Shown: positions 18,193 through 27,942, counted from the first letter of the stretch. The stretch is 64,000 bases of DNA from Winogradskyella sp. (GCF_013213835.1 NZ_JABSSU010000005.1:348163-412162); one strand, 5' to 3'. Notes: generated by a model from the sequence alone, not told the origin. Numbers and translations are program-made.

Positions 18193-21066
18193 ATGAAAAA
18201 AACTTTACTTTCTTTTTGTTTACTTGTTTCCTTAATTTCATTTGGTCAGGTTACTATATCACCAAATCCTTTTGAAGTAGATGAATCTATTACGATCACT
18301 CTAAACACAAATAGTTCTGATACTGATTGTAATGGCTTTAGCAACCCATCAAAGGTATATTTACACTCTGGTGTAGGTGGAGCCAACCCTTGGACATATG
18401 TTATTGGTAACTGGGGACAAGATGATGGTGTTGGTGAAATGACCAATCAAGGTGGTGGTATTTGGAGCATCACATTGGTTCCTGAAACTTATTATGGATT
18501 AACACCTGCTCAAGCTGCAGGAGTTATTCGAATGGGAATGGTTTTTAGAAATGAAGATGGTTCTCAAGAACTCAAAGCTAGTGGATGTCAAGATTTTTTC
18601 TTTGATGTTGGTTCGTTCCAAGTTTCTCTGTCGTCGCCTACGGAAACTACCTCTATCATCAACTCTGGTGATGATTTAGCAATTACAGCTTCTAATATTG
18701 GAGGTAATGCAAATTATTCATTAAGTGCCAATGGTTCAGTAATTAATACTCAAACTGGTACTGACTCTTATTCATTTACAGATACTAATATTACCGTGAA
18801 TACGTCATATGAACTTACTGCAGTTTTAAATGGCACAACAATTACACGTTCTTTTAGTGTTATCGTAGACCCAGGGCAAAACATTGGATTCATGTCTCAA
18901 GACTATGATGAAGGTATTAATTATATCGACGACAATACAGCTATTTTAGTTTTATATGCAACTGGTAAAGATTTTGTTTACGTAGCAGGTAGCTTTAACA
19001 ACTATCAACCAGATACCACATATGCAATGAAGCAAGACTTCTCTAGAAATGTTTTTTGGTTAGAACTTACTGGCTTGACTCCTGGGCAATTAGAAACATA
19101 TGAGTATTGGGTTGGTGATAAAACACCTGCCGCAAATTCACCTGAAATTGTTTATGTTTCTGATCCTTATTCAACATTGATACTTTCTGAATTTGATGAT
19201 CCTTGGATTCCAGCTTCTAGTTATCCTAACCTTCCTACGTTTCCTCAAGAAGCGAAAGGTTTCGAAGTAACTTTATTACAAACTGGGCAAACTCCATACA
19301 ATTGGCAAGTTCAGAACTTCAACAAACCTAAAAAAGAAGATCTAATTATTTACGAAGTTTTAGTTAGAGATTTTGATGCTGATAGAAATTATCAAGACCT
19401 CATTGATAAAATAGATTATTTCAAAAACTTAAATATCAATGCTATTCATTTAATGCCAGTAATGGAGTTTGAAGGCAATGAAAGTTGGGGCTACAATACG
19501 AGTCATCACATGGCTTTAGACAAGTACTATGGTACTGAAGATAAACTAAGAGAATTTATTGACACCTGTCATCAGAATGGTATAGCGGTAATTCTAGACT
19601 TAGTATTAAATCATGCATTTGGTCGTTCACCAATGGTAAGAATGTGGATGAGTGATCCAGATAATAATGGTTTTGGAGATCCAACCTCAGTAAACCCATA
19701 TTTTAATACAGAAGCTAGACATAGTTATAATGTAGGATATGATTATAATCATCAAGCTCCTAGAGTACGTAATTACGTTAAGCGTGTGATTAAGCATTGG
19801 GTAGAAGACTTTAAAATAGATGGTTTCCGTTGGGATTTAACCAAAGGTTTTACACAAAACTGTCCTCCTGGACCAACTCAAGAAAGCTGTACTAATGGCT
19901 ATCACCAAGATCGTATTGATGTCTTAAGAGAATATGCTGATTATGCTTGGTCTCTTGATAATACGCATTATACAATTTTTGAGCACCTTGGGCAAGATGG
20001 TGAAGAACAGCAATGGGCTAATTATAGATTAAATGACGGCCACGGTATAATGATGTGGGGTAAAATGACAGATCAATACAACGAGTTAACAATGGGTCAG
20101 AACGGTAATAAAAACTTTGACCGCATGGGACATTTGAGTCGTGGATTTACAGAACCTCGCTTATTAGGGTACCCTGAAAGTCATGACGAAGAACGTTTAA
20201 TGTATAAGAACTTAGCGTTTGGTAACACAAGTAATTCAAGTCATAACGTTCAAAATTTAAATGTCGCACTTTCTAGAATGTCTGCTTTAGCAGCAGTTTC
20301 TGTAATGGTTCCTGGACCTAAAATGATTTGGCACTTTGGAGATTTAGGTATGGAAAATTCTATATTCACCTGCTCTAATGGCACAACAAACTTTCCTGGT
20401 GATGGTGATGGTAATGGTGATTGTAAGTTAGATACCAAACCACAGCCACAATGGGTTAATGATTGGTTAAATGATGCTGTTAGAAGCGAAGTCTATGCTG
20501 ATTGGGCAAGATTACATCAACTAAAAATTGATGAAGCTGTATTTGAAGGTGACTATTCTATAACTTCTGGAAGCTTTACTCCTAGAATAGATATTTTTGA
20601 CACTAATATTCCATCGTCAGAATTAAGAAATGTTATTATTCTTGCAAATTTTGATGTAGTCAATCAAACTGTAAATACCAACTTCCCTAGTGGTGTAACA
20701 TCTACTTGGTATGATCTTATGGATCCAACTGGTAATACTACAATTTCTAATAACACTGCTACAATATCTATTCCTGCAGGTCAATTTAGAATCTTAGGGA
20801 ATCAACCTTCGACATTAAGTATTCAAAATGAAGATTTAATAGGATTTAAAGTGTTTCCAAATCCAACTAGTACAGCATTTAATGTAAATGCCAATGTTTC
20901 TAATATAGAAATATATAGTCTTACAGGTAAACTTGTAAAATCTTTTAAAGGTGATTTTACGCAATCTGATAATTTTGATATATCAAATTTAAATACTGGT
21001 ATGTACATTGTCAAAGTAGAAAATGCTAATAAACAAACTGAAACAACTAAGTTAGTCAAGCTCTAA
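18193..21066 (+). CDS. Secreted GH13 alpha-amylase with T9SS sorting domain
   Basis: A 957-residue extracellular alpha-amylase. A signal peptide (to about residue 19) is followed by a starch-binding-like beta domain, an Ig-like spacer (about 145-225), a pullulanase/amylase N-domain and the GH13 barrel. Catalytic residues are visible: nucleophile Asp548 (GFRWDLTKGF), acid Glu597 (IFEHLG) and Asp665 (YPESHDEE). The last 75 residues form a type A T9SS domain (FKVFPNPTSTAFNVN to the end TTKLVKL), so it is exported through the outer membrane. It probably makes oligosaccharides for SusCD. It follows the SusE-like gene after a terminator. Confidence 0.93.
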   Translation: MKKTLLSFCLLVSLISFGQVTISPNPFEVDESITITLNTNSSDTDCNGFSNPSKVYLHSGVGGANPWTYVIGNWGQDDGVGEMTNQGGGIWSITLVPETYYGLTPAQAAGVIRMGMVFRNEDGSQELKASGCQDFFFDVGSFQVSLSSPTETTSIINSGDDLAITASNIGGNANYSLSANGSVINTQTGTDSYSFTDTNITVNTSYELTAVLNGTTITRSFSVIVDPGQNIGFMSQDYDEGINYIDDNTAILVLYATGKDFVYVAGSFNNYQPDTTYAMKQDFSRNVFWLELTGLTPGQLETYEYWVGDKTPAANSPEIVYVSDPYSTLILSEFDDPWIPASSYPNLPTFPQEAKGFEVTLLQTGQTPYNWQVQNFNKPKKEDLIIYEVLVRDFDADRNYQDLIDKIDYFKNLNINAIHLMPVMEFEGNESWGYNTSHHMALDKYYGTEDKLREFIDTCHQNGIAVILDLVLNHAFGRSPMVRMWMSDPDNNGFGDPTSVNPYFNTEARHSYNVGYDYNHQAPRVRNYVKRVIKHWVEDFKIDGFRWDLTKGFTQNCPPGPTQESCTNGYHQDRIDVLREYADYAWSLDNTHYTIFEHLGQDGEEQQWANYRLNDGHGIMMWGKMTDQYNELTMGQNGNKNFDRMGHLSRGFTEPRLLGYPESHDEERLMYKNLAFGNTSNSSHNVQNLNVALSRMSALAAVSVMVPGPKMIWHFGDLGMENSIFTCSNGTTNFPGDGDGNGDCKLDTKPQPQWVNDWLNDAVRSEVYADWARLHQLKIDEAVFEGDYSITSGSFTPRIDIFDTNIPSSELRNVIILANFDVVNQTVNTNFPSGVTSTWYDLMDPTGNTTISNNTATISIPAGQFRILGNQPSTLSIQNEDLIGFKVFPNPTSTAFNVNANVSNIEIYSLTGKLVKSFKGDFTQSDNFDISNLNTGMYIVKVENANKQTETTKLVKL

Positions 21067-21138
21067 ATCAAAATATTAATATTAAAAGACTGCGCTCAGT
21101 TTAGCGGACTTTTATTTTAATTATAATTAGTTTCAATT

Positions 21139-21170
21139 AAAAAAGCTTCTCAGATTTGAGAAGCTTTTTT
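21139..21170. terminator. Bidirectional terminator after amylase gene
   Basis: AAGCTTCTCA and TGAGAAGCTT form a strong stem with an A-run on the left and a T-run on the right, so it can work in both directions. A weaker stem-like stretch (CGCTcagtttAGCG, near 21090-21110) lies between the stop codon and this hairpin. Confidence 0.85.
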
Positions 21171-21205
21171 ATTTATAGATAAGTAGTATTGTATACTTAT
21201 AAACC

Positions 21206-21236
21206 AAAAAACGTTTCCCTCTATGAGAAACGTTTC
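21206..21236 (-). terminator. Terminator of the tRNA-Leu transcript
   Basis: AAACGTTTC and GAAACGTTT form a perfect 9-bp inverted repeat just past the 3' end of the tRNA on the minus strand, followed there by a T-run. Although it resembles an operator palindrome, the T-run and position fit a terminator. Confidence 0.75.
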
Positions 21237-21246
21237 AATCATTTTG

Positions 21247-21328
21247 TGCGGGCGGGGAGACTCGAACTCCCACACCTCGCGGCACTAGATCCTAAGTCTA
21301 GCGTGTCTACCAATTCCACCACGCCCGC
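21247..21328 (-). tRNA. tRNA-Leu (anticodon TAG)
   Basis: The minus strand folds as a class II tRNA. The acceptor stem is GCGGGCG paired with CGCCCGC with discriminator A at 21247. The anticodon stem is CTAGA/TCTAG with loop CTTAGGA, anticodon TAG. A variable arm (TGCCGCGAGGTG) and T arm GGGAGTTCGAGTCTCCC follow. The 3' CCA is not encoded. About 82 nt, normal for tRNA-Leu. Confidence 0.96.
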
Positions 21329-21452
21329 AAAATGTCCCAATGTAATTATTGGGATGCAAATATAAACAATAGTTTGAATAATCAAACACCATTATCACAA
21401 GAAATATTCGGCTCAGTTTTTCTTATTTTTGTTAGAAAGAATACTTTAAATC

Positions 21453-22841
21453 ATGCAAAAAATAAATTCCTATATCCAAGATCATAAACAACGATTTATA
21501 GATGAGCTTATAGAATTACTGAAAATACCTTCCATAAGTGCGGATTCTGCGTATAAAAATGATGTGCTGAACACCGCAGAAGCGATTAAATCAAGTCTTC
21601 TTGATGCCGGTTGTGATCATGTTGAAATCTGCGAAACTGATGGTTATCCTATAGTTTATGGCGAAAAGATAATTGATAAATACTTACCTACAGTGTTGGT
21701 TTATGGTCATTATGATGTACAACCACCAGACCCATTAGATTTATGGAATTCACCACCTTTTGAACCCGTAATTCAAAATACAGAGTTACATCCTGAAGGC
21801 GCTATTTTTGCTAGAGGTGCTTGTGATGACAAAGGACAAATGTATATGCATGTGAAGGCATTAGAATTTATGACACGAAATAATGAATTGCCGTGTAATG
21901 TTAAATTCATGATTGAAGGTGAAGAAGAAGTTGGAAGTGAAAATTTAGGAATATTTGTAGCCAATAATAAAGAGAAGCTCAAAAATGATGTCATACTTAT
22001 TTCTGATACAGGAATGATTGCTAAAGATGTACCTTCAATTACAACAGGACTTAGAGGGTTGAGTTATGTGGAAGTTGAAGTTACTGGCCCAAATAGAGAT
22101 TTACATTCTGGACTTTATGGTGGTGCAGTAGCTAATCCTATTAATGTGCTGACTAAAATGATCGCCTCACTTCATGACGAAAATAATCATATTACAATTC
22201 CTGGTTTTTATGATAAGGTTGAAAACCTATCTGACGCTGAACGTGCAGAAATGGCAAAAGCACCATTTTCATTAGAAGATTATAAAAAAGCATTAGATAT
22301 TGATGCTGTGTATGGTGAAGAAGGTTACACAACTAACGAGCGTAATTCTATTCGTCCGACACTCGATGTCAATGGCATTTGGGGTGGCTACACAGGTGAA
22401 GGTGCTAAAACAGTAATTGCGAGTAAAGCTTATGCTAAAATTTCTATGCGATTAGTACCACACCAAGATTGGGAAGAGATTACTAACCTCTTTAAAACTC
22501 ATTTTGAAAATATCGCACCAAAAGGTGTAAGAGTAAAGGTTACACCTCATCATGGTGGGCAAGGTTATGTTACACCAATAGATAATTTGGGTTATAAAGC
22601 TGCTTCAAAAGCATATGAGCAGACTTTTGGTAAAACACCAATTCCTCAGCGCAGTGGCGGAAGTATTCCTATTGTCTCATTATTTGAAAAAGAGTTAGAG
22701 AGCAAAACAATTCTCATGGGATTTGGTCTAGACAGTGATGCTATACATTCACCAAATGAACATTTCGGCATTTGGAACTACTTAAAAGGTATAGAAACCA
22801 TACCATGGTTTTACAAATACTTTACCGAGTTATCAAAATAA
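21453..22841 (+). CDS. M20-family dipeptidase/zinc peptidase
   Basis: A 462-residue M20 metallopeptidase of the CNDP/dipeptidase group, predicted cytoplasmic (no signal). Metal-site motifs are VYGHYDVQPP (His86, Asp88), GACDDKGQ (near 123-130), EGEEEVGS (155-162) and a C-terminal His in DAIHSPNEHFG. The dimerisation lid domain covers about 200-330. It would hydrolyse dipeptides or related amides. It stands alone between the tRNA and the BlaI gene and has its own terminator. Confidence 0.92.
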   Translation: MQKINSYIQDHKQRFIDELIELLKIPSISADSAYKNDVLNTAEAIKSSLLDAGCDHVEICETDGYPIVYGEKIIDKYLPTVLVYGHYDVQPPDPLDLWNSPPFEPVIQNTELHPEGAIFARGACDDKGQMYMHVKALEFMTRNNELPCNVKFMIEGEEEVGSENLGIFVANNKEKLKNDVILISDTGMIAKDVPSITTGLRGLSYVEVEVTGPNRDLHSGLYGGAVANPINVLTKMIASLHDENNHITIPGFYDKVENLSDAERAEMAKAPFSLEDYKKALDIDAVYGEEGYTTNERNSIRPTLDVNGIWGGYTGEGAKTVIASKAYAKISMRLVPHQDWEEITNLFKTHFENIAPKGVRVKVTPHHGGQGYVTPIDNLGYKAASKAYEQTFGKTPIPQRSGGSIPIVSLFEKELESKTILMGFGLDSDAIHSPNEHFGIWNYLKGIETIPWFYKYFTELSK

Positions 22842-22846
22842 AATCT

Positions 22847-22873
22847 AATCCGTTTTTTCTGAACGGATTTTTT
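22847..22873 (+). terminator. Terminator after M20 peptidase
   Basis: AATCCGTT (22847-22854) pairs with AACGGATT (22862-22869), followed by a T-run. Confidence 0.82.
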
Positions 22874-22893
22874 TATTTCTATAAAATTCAACT

Positions 22894-22953
22894 CTACACT
22901 TGTAGAATTAAAATTATTATTCTACATTTGTAGAGTTAATTCTAAAATTGTAG
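22894..22953 (+). promoter_or_regulatory. Three BlaI/MecI-type operator boxes overlapping the promoter
   Basis: Three near-palindromes of the form CTACAnnTGTAG occur: CTACACTTGTAG (22894-22905), CTACATTTGTAG (22922-22933) and CTAAAATTGTAG (22942-22953). The first contains the TTG of a -33 element and the second contains TACATTTG, a perfect -7 box, 20 bp apart; the third abuts the start codon. This layout would let the repressor cover both promoter elements and shut off its own operon. TACAnnTGTA is the established BlaI/MecI half-site form. Confidence 0.85.
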
Positions 22954-22956
22954 AAT

Positions 22957-23322
22957 ATGCAACTGTCTAAAACCGAAGAACAATTAATGCAATACCTATG
23001 GAAACTAGAAAAGGCTTTTATGAAAGACCTTTTAGAAAGTTATCCAGAACCTAAACCTGCTACAACAACCATAGCAACACTTTTGAAGAGAATGATAGGT
23101 AAAGGTTTTGTGGATTACAAAACTTACGGAAAATCTAGAGAGTACTTTCCGTTAGTTAAAAAGGAAGATTACTTCTCTAAGCATGTAAATGGCATTATAA
23201 AAACCTTCTTTAATGATAGTGCTTCCCAATTTGCATCTTTCTTCACGAGGAAAACAGACTTAACTAAAGAAGAATTAGAAGAGTTAAAATCTATTATTGA
23301 TCAAGAAATTAAAAACAAGTAA
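22957..23322 (+). CDS. blaI: BlaI/MecI/CopY-family repressor
   Basis: A 121-residue winged-helix repressor of the BlaI/MecI type (MQLSKTEEQLMQYLWKLEKAF, with the recognition region TTTIATLLKRMIGKGFV). The C-terminal helices mediate dimerisation. It lies directly behind three BlaI-type operators and 2 bp before a BlaR1-like M56 peptidase, the classic pairing in which peptidase activation inactivates the repressor. No beta-lactamase gene is nearby, so it more likely controls this pair and unknown targets elsewhere than penicillin resistance. Confidence 0.92.
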   Translation: MQLSKTEEQLMQYLWKLEKAFMKDLLESYPEPKPATTTIATLLKRMIGKGFVDYKTYGKSREYFPLVKKEDYFSKHVNGIIKTFFNDSASQFASFFTRKTDLTKEELEELKSIIDQEIKNK

Positions 23323-23324
23323 TT

Positions 23325-25808
23325 ATGGAAATGTATTTATTAAAATTTTCGGCTTGTCTATTGGTATTTTGGTTAGTTTATATTCTTCTGTTGGAAAAAC
23401 AAAAAATACATCAATTTAAACGGTTTTATCTATTAGGTGCATTCATGGCTTCCATTATAATTCCGTTGCTATCTATTACATTTTATATAGAGCCAGTAAT
23501 TGAAGTTCCTGTAAATAGTACAAATGCATCGCCTGTACTTACAAATTTTACAACACCAACAACAATTATTGAAGAACCTGAAAACTATCTACCAACTTTA
23601 CTTTGGTCAGTTTACGGTATTGGTGTATTGCTTTTTACAATTCGCTTTATCACCAATATTATACGATTATTTAGAACTATAATTAAAAATGAAACGCTTG
23701 AAAAAAACTCATTTATTTATGTGTTATTAAGTTCTTACCGTACTCCGCATTCGTTTTTTAAATATATCTTTTTAAATAAGGAAAAGTTTAATAACAATGC
23801 TATTCCAAAAGAAGTATTATTACACGAAAAGACACATGCAAAACAGCTTCATAGTATCGATATACTGTTATTAGAGGTATTGCAAATCATCTTTTGGTTT
23901 CATCCATTAGTTTATATTCTAAAACATCATGTAAAATTAAATCACGAATTCCTTGCTGATCACGCGGTATTAAATAATGGGGTTGACACCAAAAACTATC
24001 AACATATATTATTACAATTTTCATCAAGCACACAAAATCATCAATTGGCAAGTGCCATCAATTATTCATCAATCAAAAAACGATTTACAGTTATGAAAAC
24101 ACAAACATCAAAAACTAAAATTTGGACTAGTACATTGTTATTGCTACCCATACTTGCAATTCTTTTCTACAGCTTCTCTGATAGAAAGTATGTAGAATTA
24201 CCTAATGAAAAAAATGATATCACCAAGTCATCAATTGAGAATCTCAACCAATTTTTGGTTTCAGTTGAAAGAAATGGCAATACAATAGAATTAAAATGTG
24301 AAAAGGGTTGTCAATGGGGTCACTTAACACTTGAACCTAGTACTAAGCCGTACATCATTAACGACTTTGGATTCTCAGAAGGAAGTACTATAGATTCTGA
24401 TCGATTTGCCTTCACAATCAGTACAGAAAACAATGAAATTGTTCTTGAAGGTCTTAAAGGCACGGCATGGATAGATTTAGCCTTTACATTACCGAGAAAT
24501 AAAGTTCAAGGCATTAACCAACTTGGCATGACGAATCTGAAGACATTTAGAACCTCAAAAAAAACATTTAATACAATCGATATTATTGTAAAAAATGACA
24601 TCCTTTATATTGATGGAAAAAAGTCTAGTCTTGAAACTTATGTAAGTGACTTTAACAAGATCACAGAAAATTGGTCACAGAGGGATTATGAAAGTACTGA
24701 GCCTAACTTACAACATGAAAACAGTTCCGCAGAATTTTTAGATGCATTGAACGAACTGCACAAAAAGACCATATATTTCAAAAAAACTGTATTAGGTGTT
24801 GACGCGTCAATTACCAAAACTTCAAACTCTATCCCGGTATTAGAAATTAAAAATGACCCCGATAAATTATTATTAAATGGACAAGAAACTTCATTAGAAA
24901 CTTTAAAATCAGACTTCATTAAGTCAACCAACGGTAAAAAGTCGGAACTCAAAATTAACGCATATCAACCTATACAAATGAGCTTTATCAATGAGATTAT
25001 GACTATTTTAGGTGATAATACTCTAGAAAAGATTTTATTAGGTGGTGATGATGCCAATAACTACATTATCGTTGATGATTATTTAATCAATGAACAAAAT
25101 GTAAGTGAAAAAGAAATGCAGGCTTACAACATATGGGCAAAGAAAATTCAAGCCGAAAGTAAAGAACTTTCAGCTGATGCCAAATGGTATCCACCTATTA
25201 ATGAACAAGACTTAATAAAATACTCTGGTATTTACAAAAGGATGTCTGCAAAACAAAAAAAACAGTCTGTGGAATATCCTTTTCCTAATATGGAAATAGA
25301 TGGTACCGAAGCATATATTACTACTAATAATCAAGAAACAGTAACGAGAAAGCAAATTGAACAGTATAATGCTTGGGCAAAACCAATAAATGCCGCTTTA
25401 ATTGCACAGAAAAAAAATCAAGACGTAACATTTCCTATTTTAAAACAAAAGGAAATCAATACATATAAACGCATATATAACCTTATGTCGGAAGCGCAGA
25501 AAAAATCGGCTGAACCATTCCCTAACCTTCCACCTCCTCCGCCACCACCACCAGCTCCAGAAAAAGCACCTAACTCTACTAAACCTCCTAAAAACTTAAA
25601 AGAGATTAAATCTGTTAAAACACCTAAATCACCAAGATCAGCGTATGAATACTTGAAATCAATTAAAAAGAGTGAGATAACATACTTTTACAATAAAAAA
25701 GAGGTGTCTTATAAAGACATATTAAAAATCGTTAAAGAAAACCCAAACATTAATATGCGAGAAAATGTTAAGAACAATAAAAGAACTATTCACTTCTGGT
25801 CAGAATAA
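23325..25808 (+). CDS. BlaR1-like M56 membrane metallopeptidase
   Basis: An 827-residue M56 family protein. The N-terminal part has hydrophobic segments near residues 3-20, 35-55 and 90-115, then the zinc motif HEKTH (167-171) and NHEFLADH as further ligand region, and a membrane segment near 265-285. The C-terminal 540 residues are presumably extracytoplasmic and do not resemble the penicillin-binding sensor of BlaR1. They contain two related units (YKRMSAKQKKQSVEYPFPN and YNLMSEAQKKSAEPFPN), a run of eight Pro and a lysine-rich tail. It should sense an envelope signal and relieve BlaI repression; the signal is unknown. Confidence 0.85.
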   Translation: MEMYLLKFSACLLVFWLVYILLLEKQKIHQFKRFYLLGAFMASIIIPLLSITFYIEPVIEVPVNSTNASPVLTNFTTPTTIIEEPENYLPTLLWSVYGIGVLLFTIRFITNIIRLFRTIIKNETLEKNSFIYVLLSSYRTPHSFFKYIFLNKEKFNNNAIPKEVLLHEKTHAKQLHSIDILLLEVLQIIFWFHPLVYILKHHVKLNHEFLADHAVLNNGVDTKNYQHILLQFSSSTQNHQLASAINYSSIKKRFTVMKTQTSKTKIWTSTLLLLPILAILFYSFSDRKYVELPNEKNDITKSSIENLNQFLVSVERNGNTIELKCEKGCQWGHLTLEPSTKPYIINDFGFSEGSTIDSDRFAFTISTENNEIVLEGLKGTAWIDLAFTLPRNKVQGINQLGMTNLKTFRTSKKTFNTIDIIVKNDILYIDGKKSSLETYVSDFNKITENWSQRDYESTEPNLQHENSSAEFLDALNELHKKTIYFKKTVLGVDASITKTSNSIPVLEIKNDPDKLLLNGQETSLETLKSDFIKSTNGKKSELKINAYQPIQMSFINEIMTILGDNTLEKILLGGDDANNYIIVDDYLINEQNVSEKEMQAYNIWAKKIQAESKELSADAKWYPPINEQDLIKYSGIYKRMSAKQKKQSVEYPFPNMEIDGTEAYITTNNQETVTRKQIEQYNAWAKPINAALIAQKKNQDVTFPILKQKEINTYKRIYNLMSEAQKKSAEPFPNLPPPPPPPPAPEKAPNSTKPPKNLKEIKSVKTPKSPRSAYEYLKSIKKSEITYFYNKKEVSYKDILKIVKENPNINMRENVKNNKRTIHFWSE

Positions 25809-25832
25809 AAATAAACTTAATTTAAAATCACT

Positions 25833-25856
25833 AAAAGCCTCATATGAGGCTTTTTT
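25833..25856 (+). terminator. Terminator after BlaR1-like gene
   Basis: AAAAGCCTCAT and ATGAGGCTTTT form a continuous stem, followed by T-run. Confidence 0.85.
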
Positions 25857-25947
25857 AGCTCAATATTGTAACATATATCATCTTTTTGCGTTCTAATAGT
25901 CAATATCAAATCTGCTACGGCAGTCAATCAATCAAAAAACGTTCATT

Positions 25948-27048
25948 ATGTTAAAACAATTCTTTATTCTGTGCTCTGGTGCTGATACCGATATTTTAAA
26001 TGATTGTTCTATTGGAGAACAAAACAAATATGCTGGCATTGGTGCTACAGTTTTTTTTACAGCTTTAATGGCAACTATTGCGTCTAGTTACGCGTTATAT
26101 ACTGTTTTTGATAATTTATACACTTCCATATTTTTTGGACTTATTTGGGGCTTACTTATTTTTAATTTAGACCGTTTCATTGTTTCTACTATAAGAAAAC
26201 GAGATAGTATATTAGATGAAATACTTCAAGCAACACCACGTATTTTCTTAGCTATAATTATTGCGGTAGTGATTTCAAAACCTTTAGAATTAAAGATTTT
26301 TGAAAAAGAAATCAATCAAGTTTTATTGGAGCAAAAGAATGATTTAACATTGGCTAATCAAACTCAGATTGCAGAACAATTCAATCCGAAAATAGCGGAA
26401 TTAGAAAGCCAGATTTTGAGTTTACAATCTCAAATTGACAAAAAAGAAACTGAAGTCAATGCTTTATACAATACTTACATTACAGAAGCTGAAGGTACAT
26501 CTGGCACCATGAAATTAGGTAAAGGTCCTGTTTATAAAGAAAAAAGAGAAAAGCACGACGCAGCTCTTGCTGAATTACAACAACTTAAAACAGATAATAA
26601 AGCTAAAATTTCGACTTTAGAAAATGAAATTCTAACATTACAAGGCAACTATAAAACTAATGTTGCCAATTCGCAACCAATTATAGATAATTTTGATGGT
26701 TTAATGGCTAGAGTAAACGCATTAAACAAATTACCTTCGTTACCTTCATTCTTTATATTCTTATTGTTTCTAGCCATTGAAACATCACCAATAATCGCGA
26801 AGTTATTATCGCCAAAAGGTGAGTTTGACTTTAAACTAGAAGATCAGGAAACGAAAATAAAAGCCTGGACACAACAACAGGTTGCAGAGCGAAAACTTCT
26901 TGTGAAAACGGATAACGATATTAATAATCGCATATATACCGAGATTGCTGATGAAGACCAGGTTATCAATTATAAACGTGATAAAGCAAGAATACTAATG
27001 CAACACCAAGCTGATGCGTTTTTAAACAAACAGAAAGGTGTGCTTTAG
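25948..27048 (+). CDS. DUF4407 membrane protein with coiled coil
   Basis: A 366-residue DUF4407 protein, function unknown. Three membrane segments occur near residues 28-50, 52-72 and 92-112, and a fourth near 264-284. Between them lies a long heptad-rich coiled coil (about 120-235, e.g. AELESQILSLQSQIDKKE). A second charged helical tail follows. It stands alone with flanking gaps, so context gives no clue. The fold suggests a membrane-anchored scaffold or sensor. Confidence 0.8.
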   Translation: MLKQFFILCSGADTDILNDCSIGEQNKYAGIGATVFFTALMATIASSYALYTVFDNLYTSIFFGLIWGLLIFNLDRFIVSTIRKRDSILDEILQATPRIFLAIIIAVVISKPLELKIFEKEINQVLLEQKNDLTLANQTQIAEQFNPKIAELESQILSLQSQIDKKETEVNALYNTYITEAEGTSGTMKLGKGPVYKEKREKHDAALAELQQLKTDNKAKISTLENEILTLQGNYKTNVANSQPIIDNFDGLMARVNALNKLPSLPSFFIFLLFLAIETSPIIAKLLSPKGEFDFKLEDQETKIKAWTQQQVAERKLLVKTDNDINNRIYTEIADEDQVINYKRDKARILMQHQADAFLNKQKGVL

Positions 27049-27091
27049 ACAATTGTTCTTATTTTTAAGAATGAATTAAATATTCAATCTC

Positions 27092-27559
27092 ATGAGACAT
27101 ACAAGAATCATAGCTTTTCTATTTCTAATTACGAGTTGTATAAGTATAAGAACCGACTTTAACTCTGACAATCTTTCTTCATCCACAGATAACGTTTCAG
27201 CTGAAGCAGGTATTAGACTAGTTCTAGAACAACAAGAAAAGGCATGGAATAATCAAGACCTAGAAGGCTTTATGGAGGGTTATTGGAAAAGTGATCAATT
27301 AAAGTTTTATGGCAGTAATGGTTTAACACTTGGCTGGAATAAAACGTTAGCGAATTACAAAAAAGGATATCCCTCAATAGCTGAAAGTGGTACACTTAAT
27401 TTTGTCATAAATGATATATCAAAAATTGAAAATGACAGTTATTGGGTAATGGGTGAATATCACCTAAAGAGAGAAATTGGTAATGCAGAAGGTGTATTTA
27501 TGATTATCTTTAAATTGATAGATAACGAATGGAAGATAGTTGCGGATATGTCTTGTTAA
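27092..27559 (+). CDS. SnoaL/DUF4440-like lipoprotein
   Basis: A 155-residue protein with a lipoprotein signal ending ITSC. The mature part resembles the NTF2-like DUF4440/SnoaL fold (EQQEKAWNNQDLEGFMEGYW near the start, then FYGSNGLTLGW and a closing VADMSC strand). Family members are small cone-shaped proteins that bind ligands or carry weak enzymatic activity. It is 43 bp after the DUF4407 gene and convergent with the STAS gene. No specific role can be assigned. Confidence 0.78.
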   Translation: MRHTRIIAFLFLITSCISIRTDFNSDNLSSSTDNVSAEAGIRLVLEQQEKAWNNQDLEGFMEGYWKSDQLKFYGSNGLTLGWNKTLANYKKGYPSIAESGTLNFVINDISKIENDSYWVMGEYHLKREIGNAEGVFMIIFKLIDNEWKIVADMSC

Positions 27560-27654
27560 ACAAAAAGTGCTTCTTAAAGTTTTAATCTATTGAGCTAATA
27601 CTTATCAGAAACACTTAGAATTACTTAATTTAAACTAAACTGTTCCATATTTTA

Positions 27655-27942
27655 TTATGCTGCCGCAGTACCTTCTTCAGATTTGAAATGATCATACAAC
27701 TCTTTACAACCCAATCCCGTAATAGACAGTTGTTTTGACTTTGTAATAGATTCATTATGTAATCTAGCTAAAGCCATTACCCCATCTCTATCTATAGTTT
27801 CAACTTGCTCAATATTAACAATTACTGTATCGAGTTGGTCGAAAATATTCGTGAAAAATGACTTGAAAGTTTTGAGATTCCTCTTATTTAAAGCACCTTT
27901 AATCTCGAAGCGGTTGTTGTGATTTGTAATTTGTAATTCCAT
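27655..27942 (-). CDS. STAS-domain protein, Asp at phospho-site
   Basis: A 95-residue single-domain STAS protein related to anti-sigma-factor antagonists (SpoIIAA type). The conserved loop that normally reads (I/V)D(S/T)(S/T)G is IDRDG here, so the residue usually phosphorylated is replaced by Asp. A second STAS gene lies 1.4 kb away (29322-29600) and shares the C-terminal motif (S)ITGxGCKE. No kinase or phosphatase partner is adjacent. Likely a partner-switching adaptor; its partner is not in view. Confidence 0.82.
   Translation of the reverse strand: MELQITNHNNRFEIKGALNKRNLKTFKSFFTNIFDQLDTVIVNIEQVETIDRDGVMALARLHNESITKSKQLSITGLGCKELYDHFKSEEGTAAA

Noticed and set aside
21206..21236. AAACGTTTC inverted repeat as a LacI/CcpA-type operator
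   Set aside because: It is directly past the tRNA 3' end and followed by a T-run on the minus strand, which fits a terminator better.
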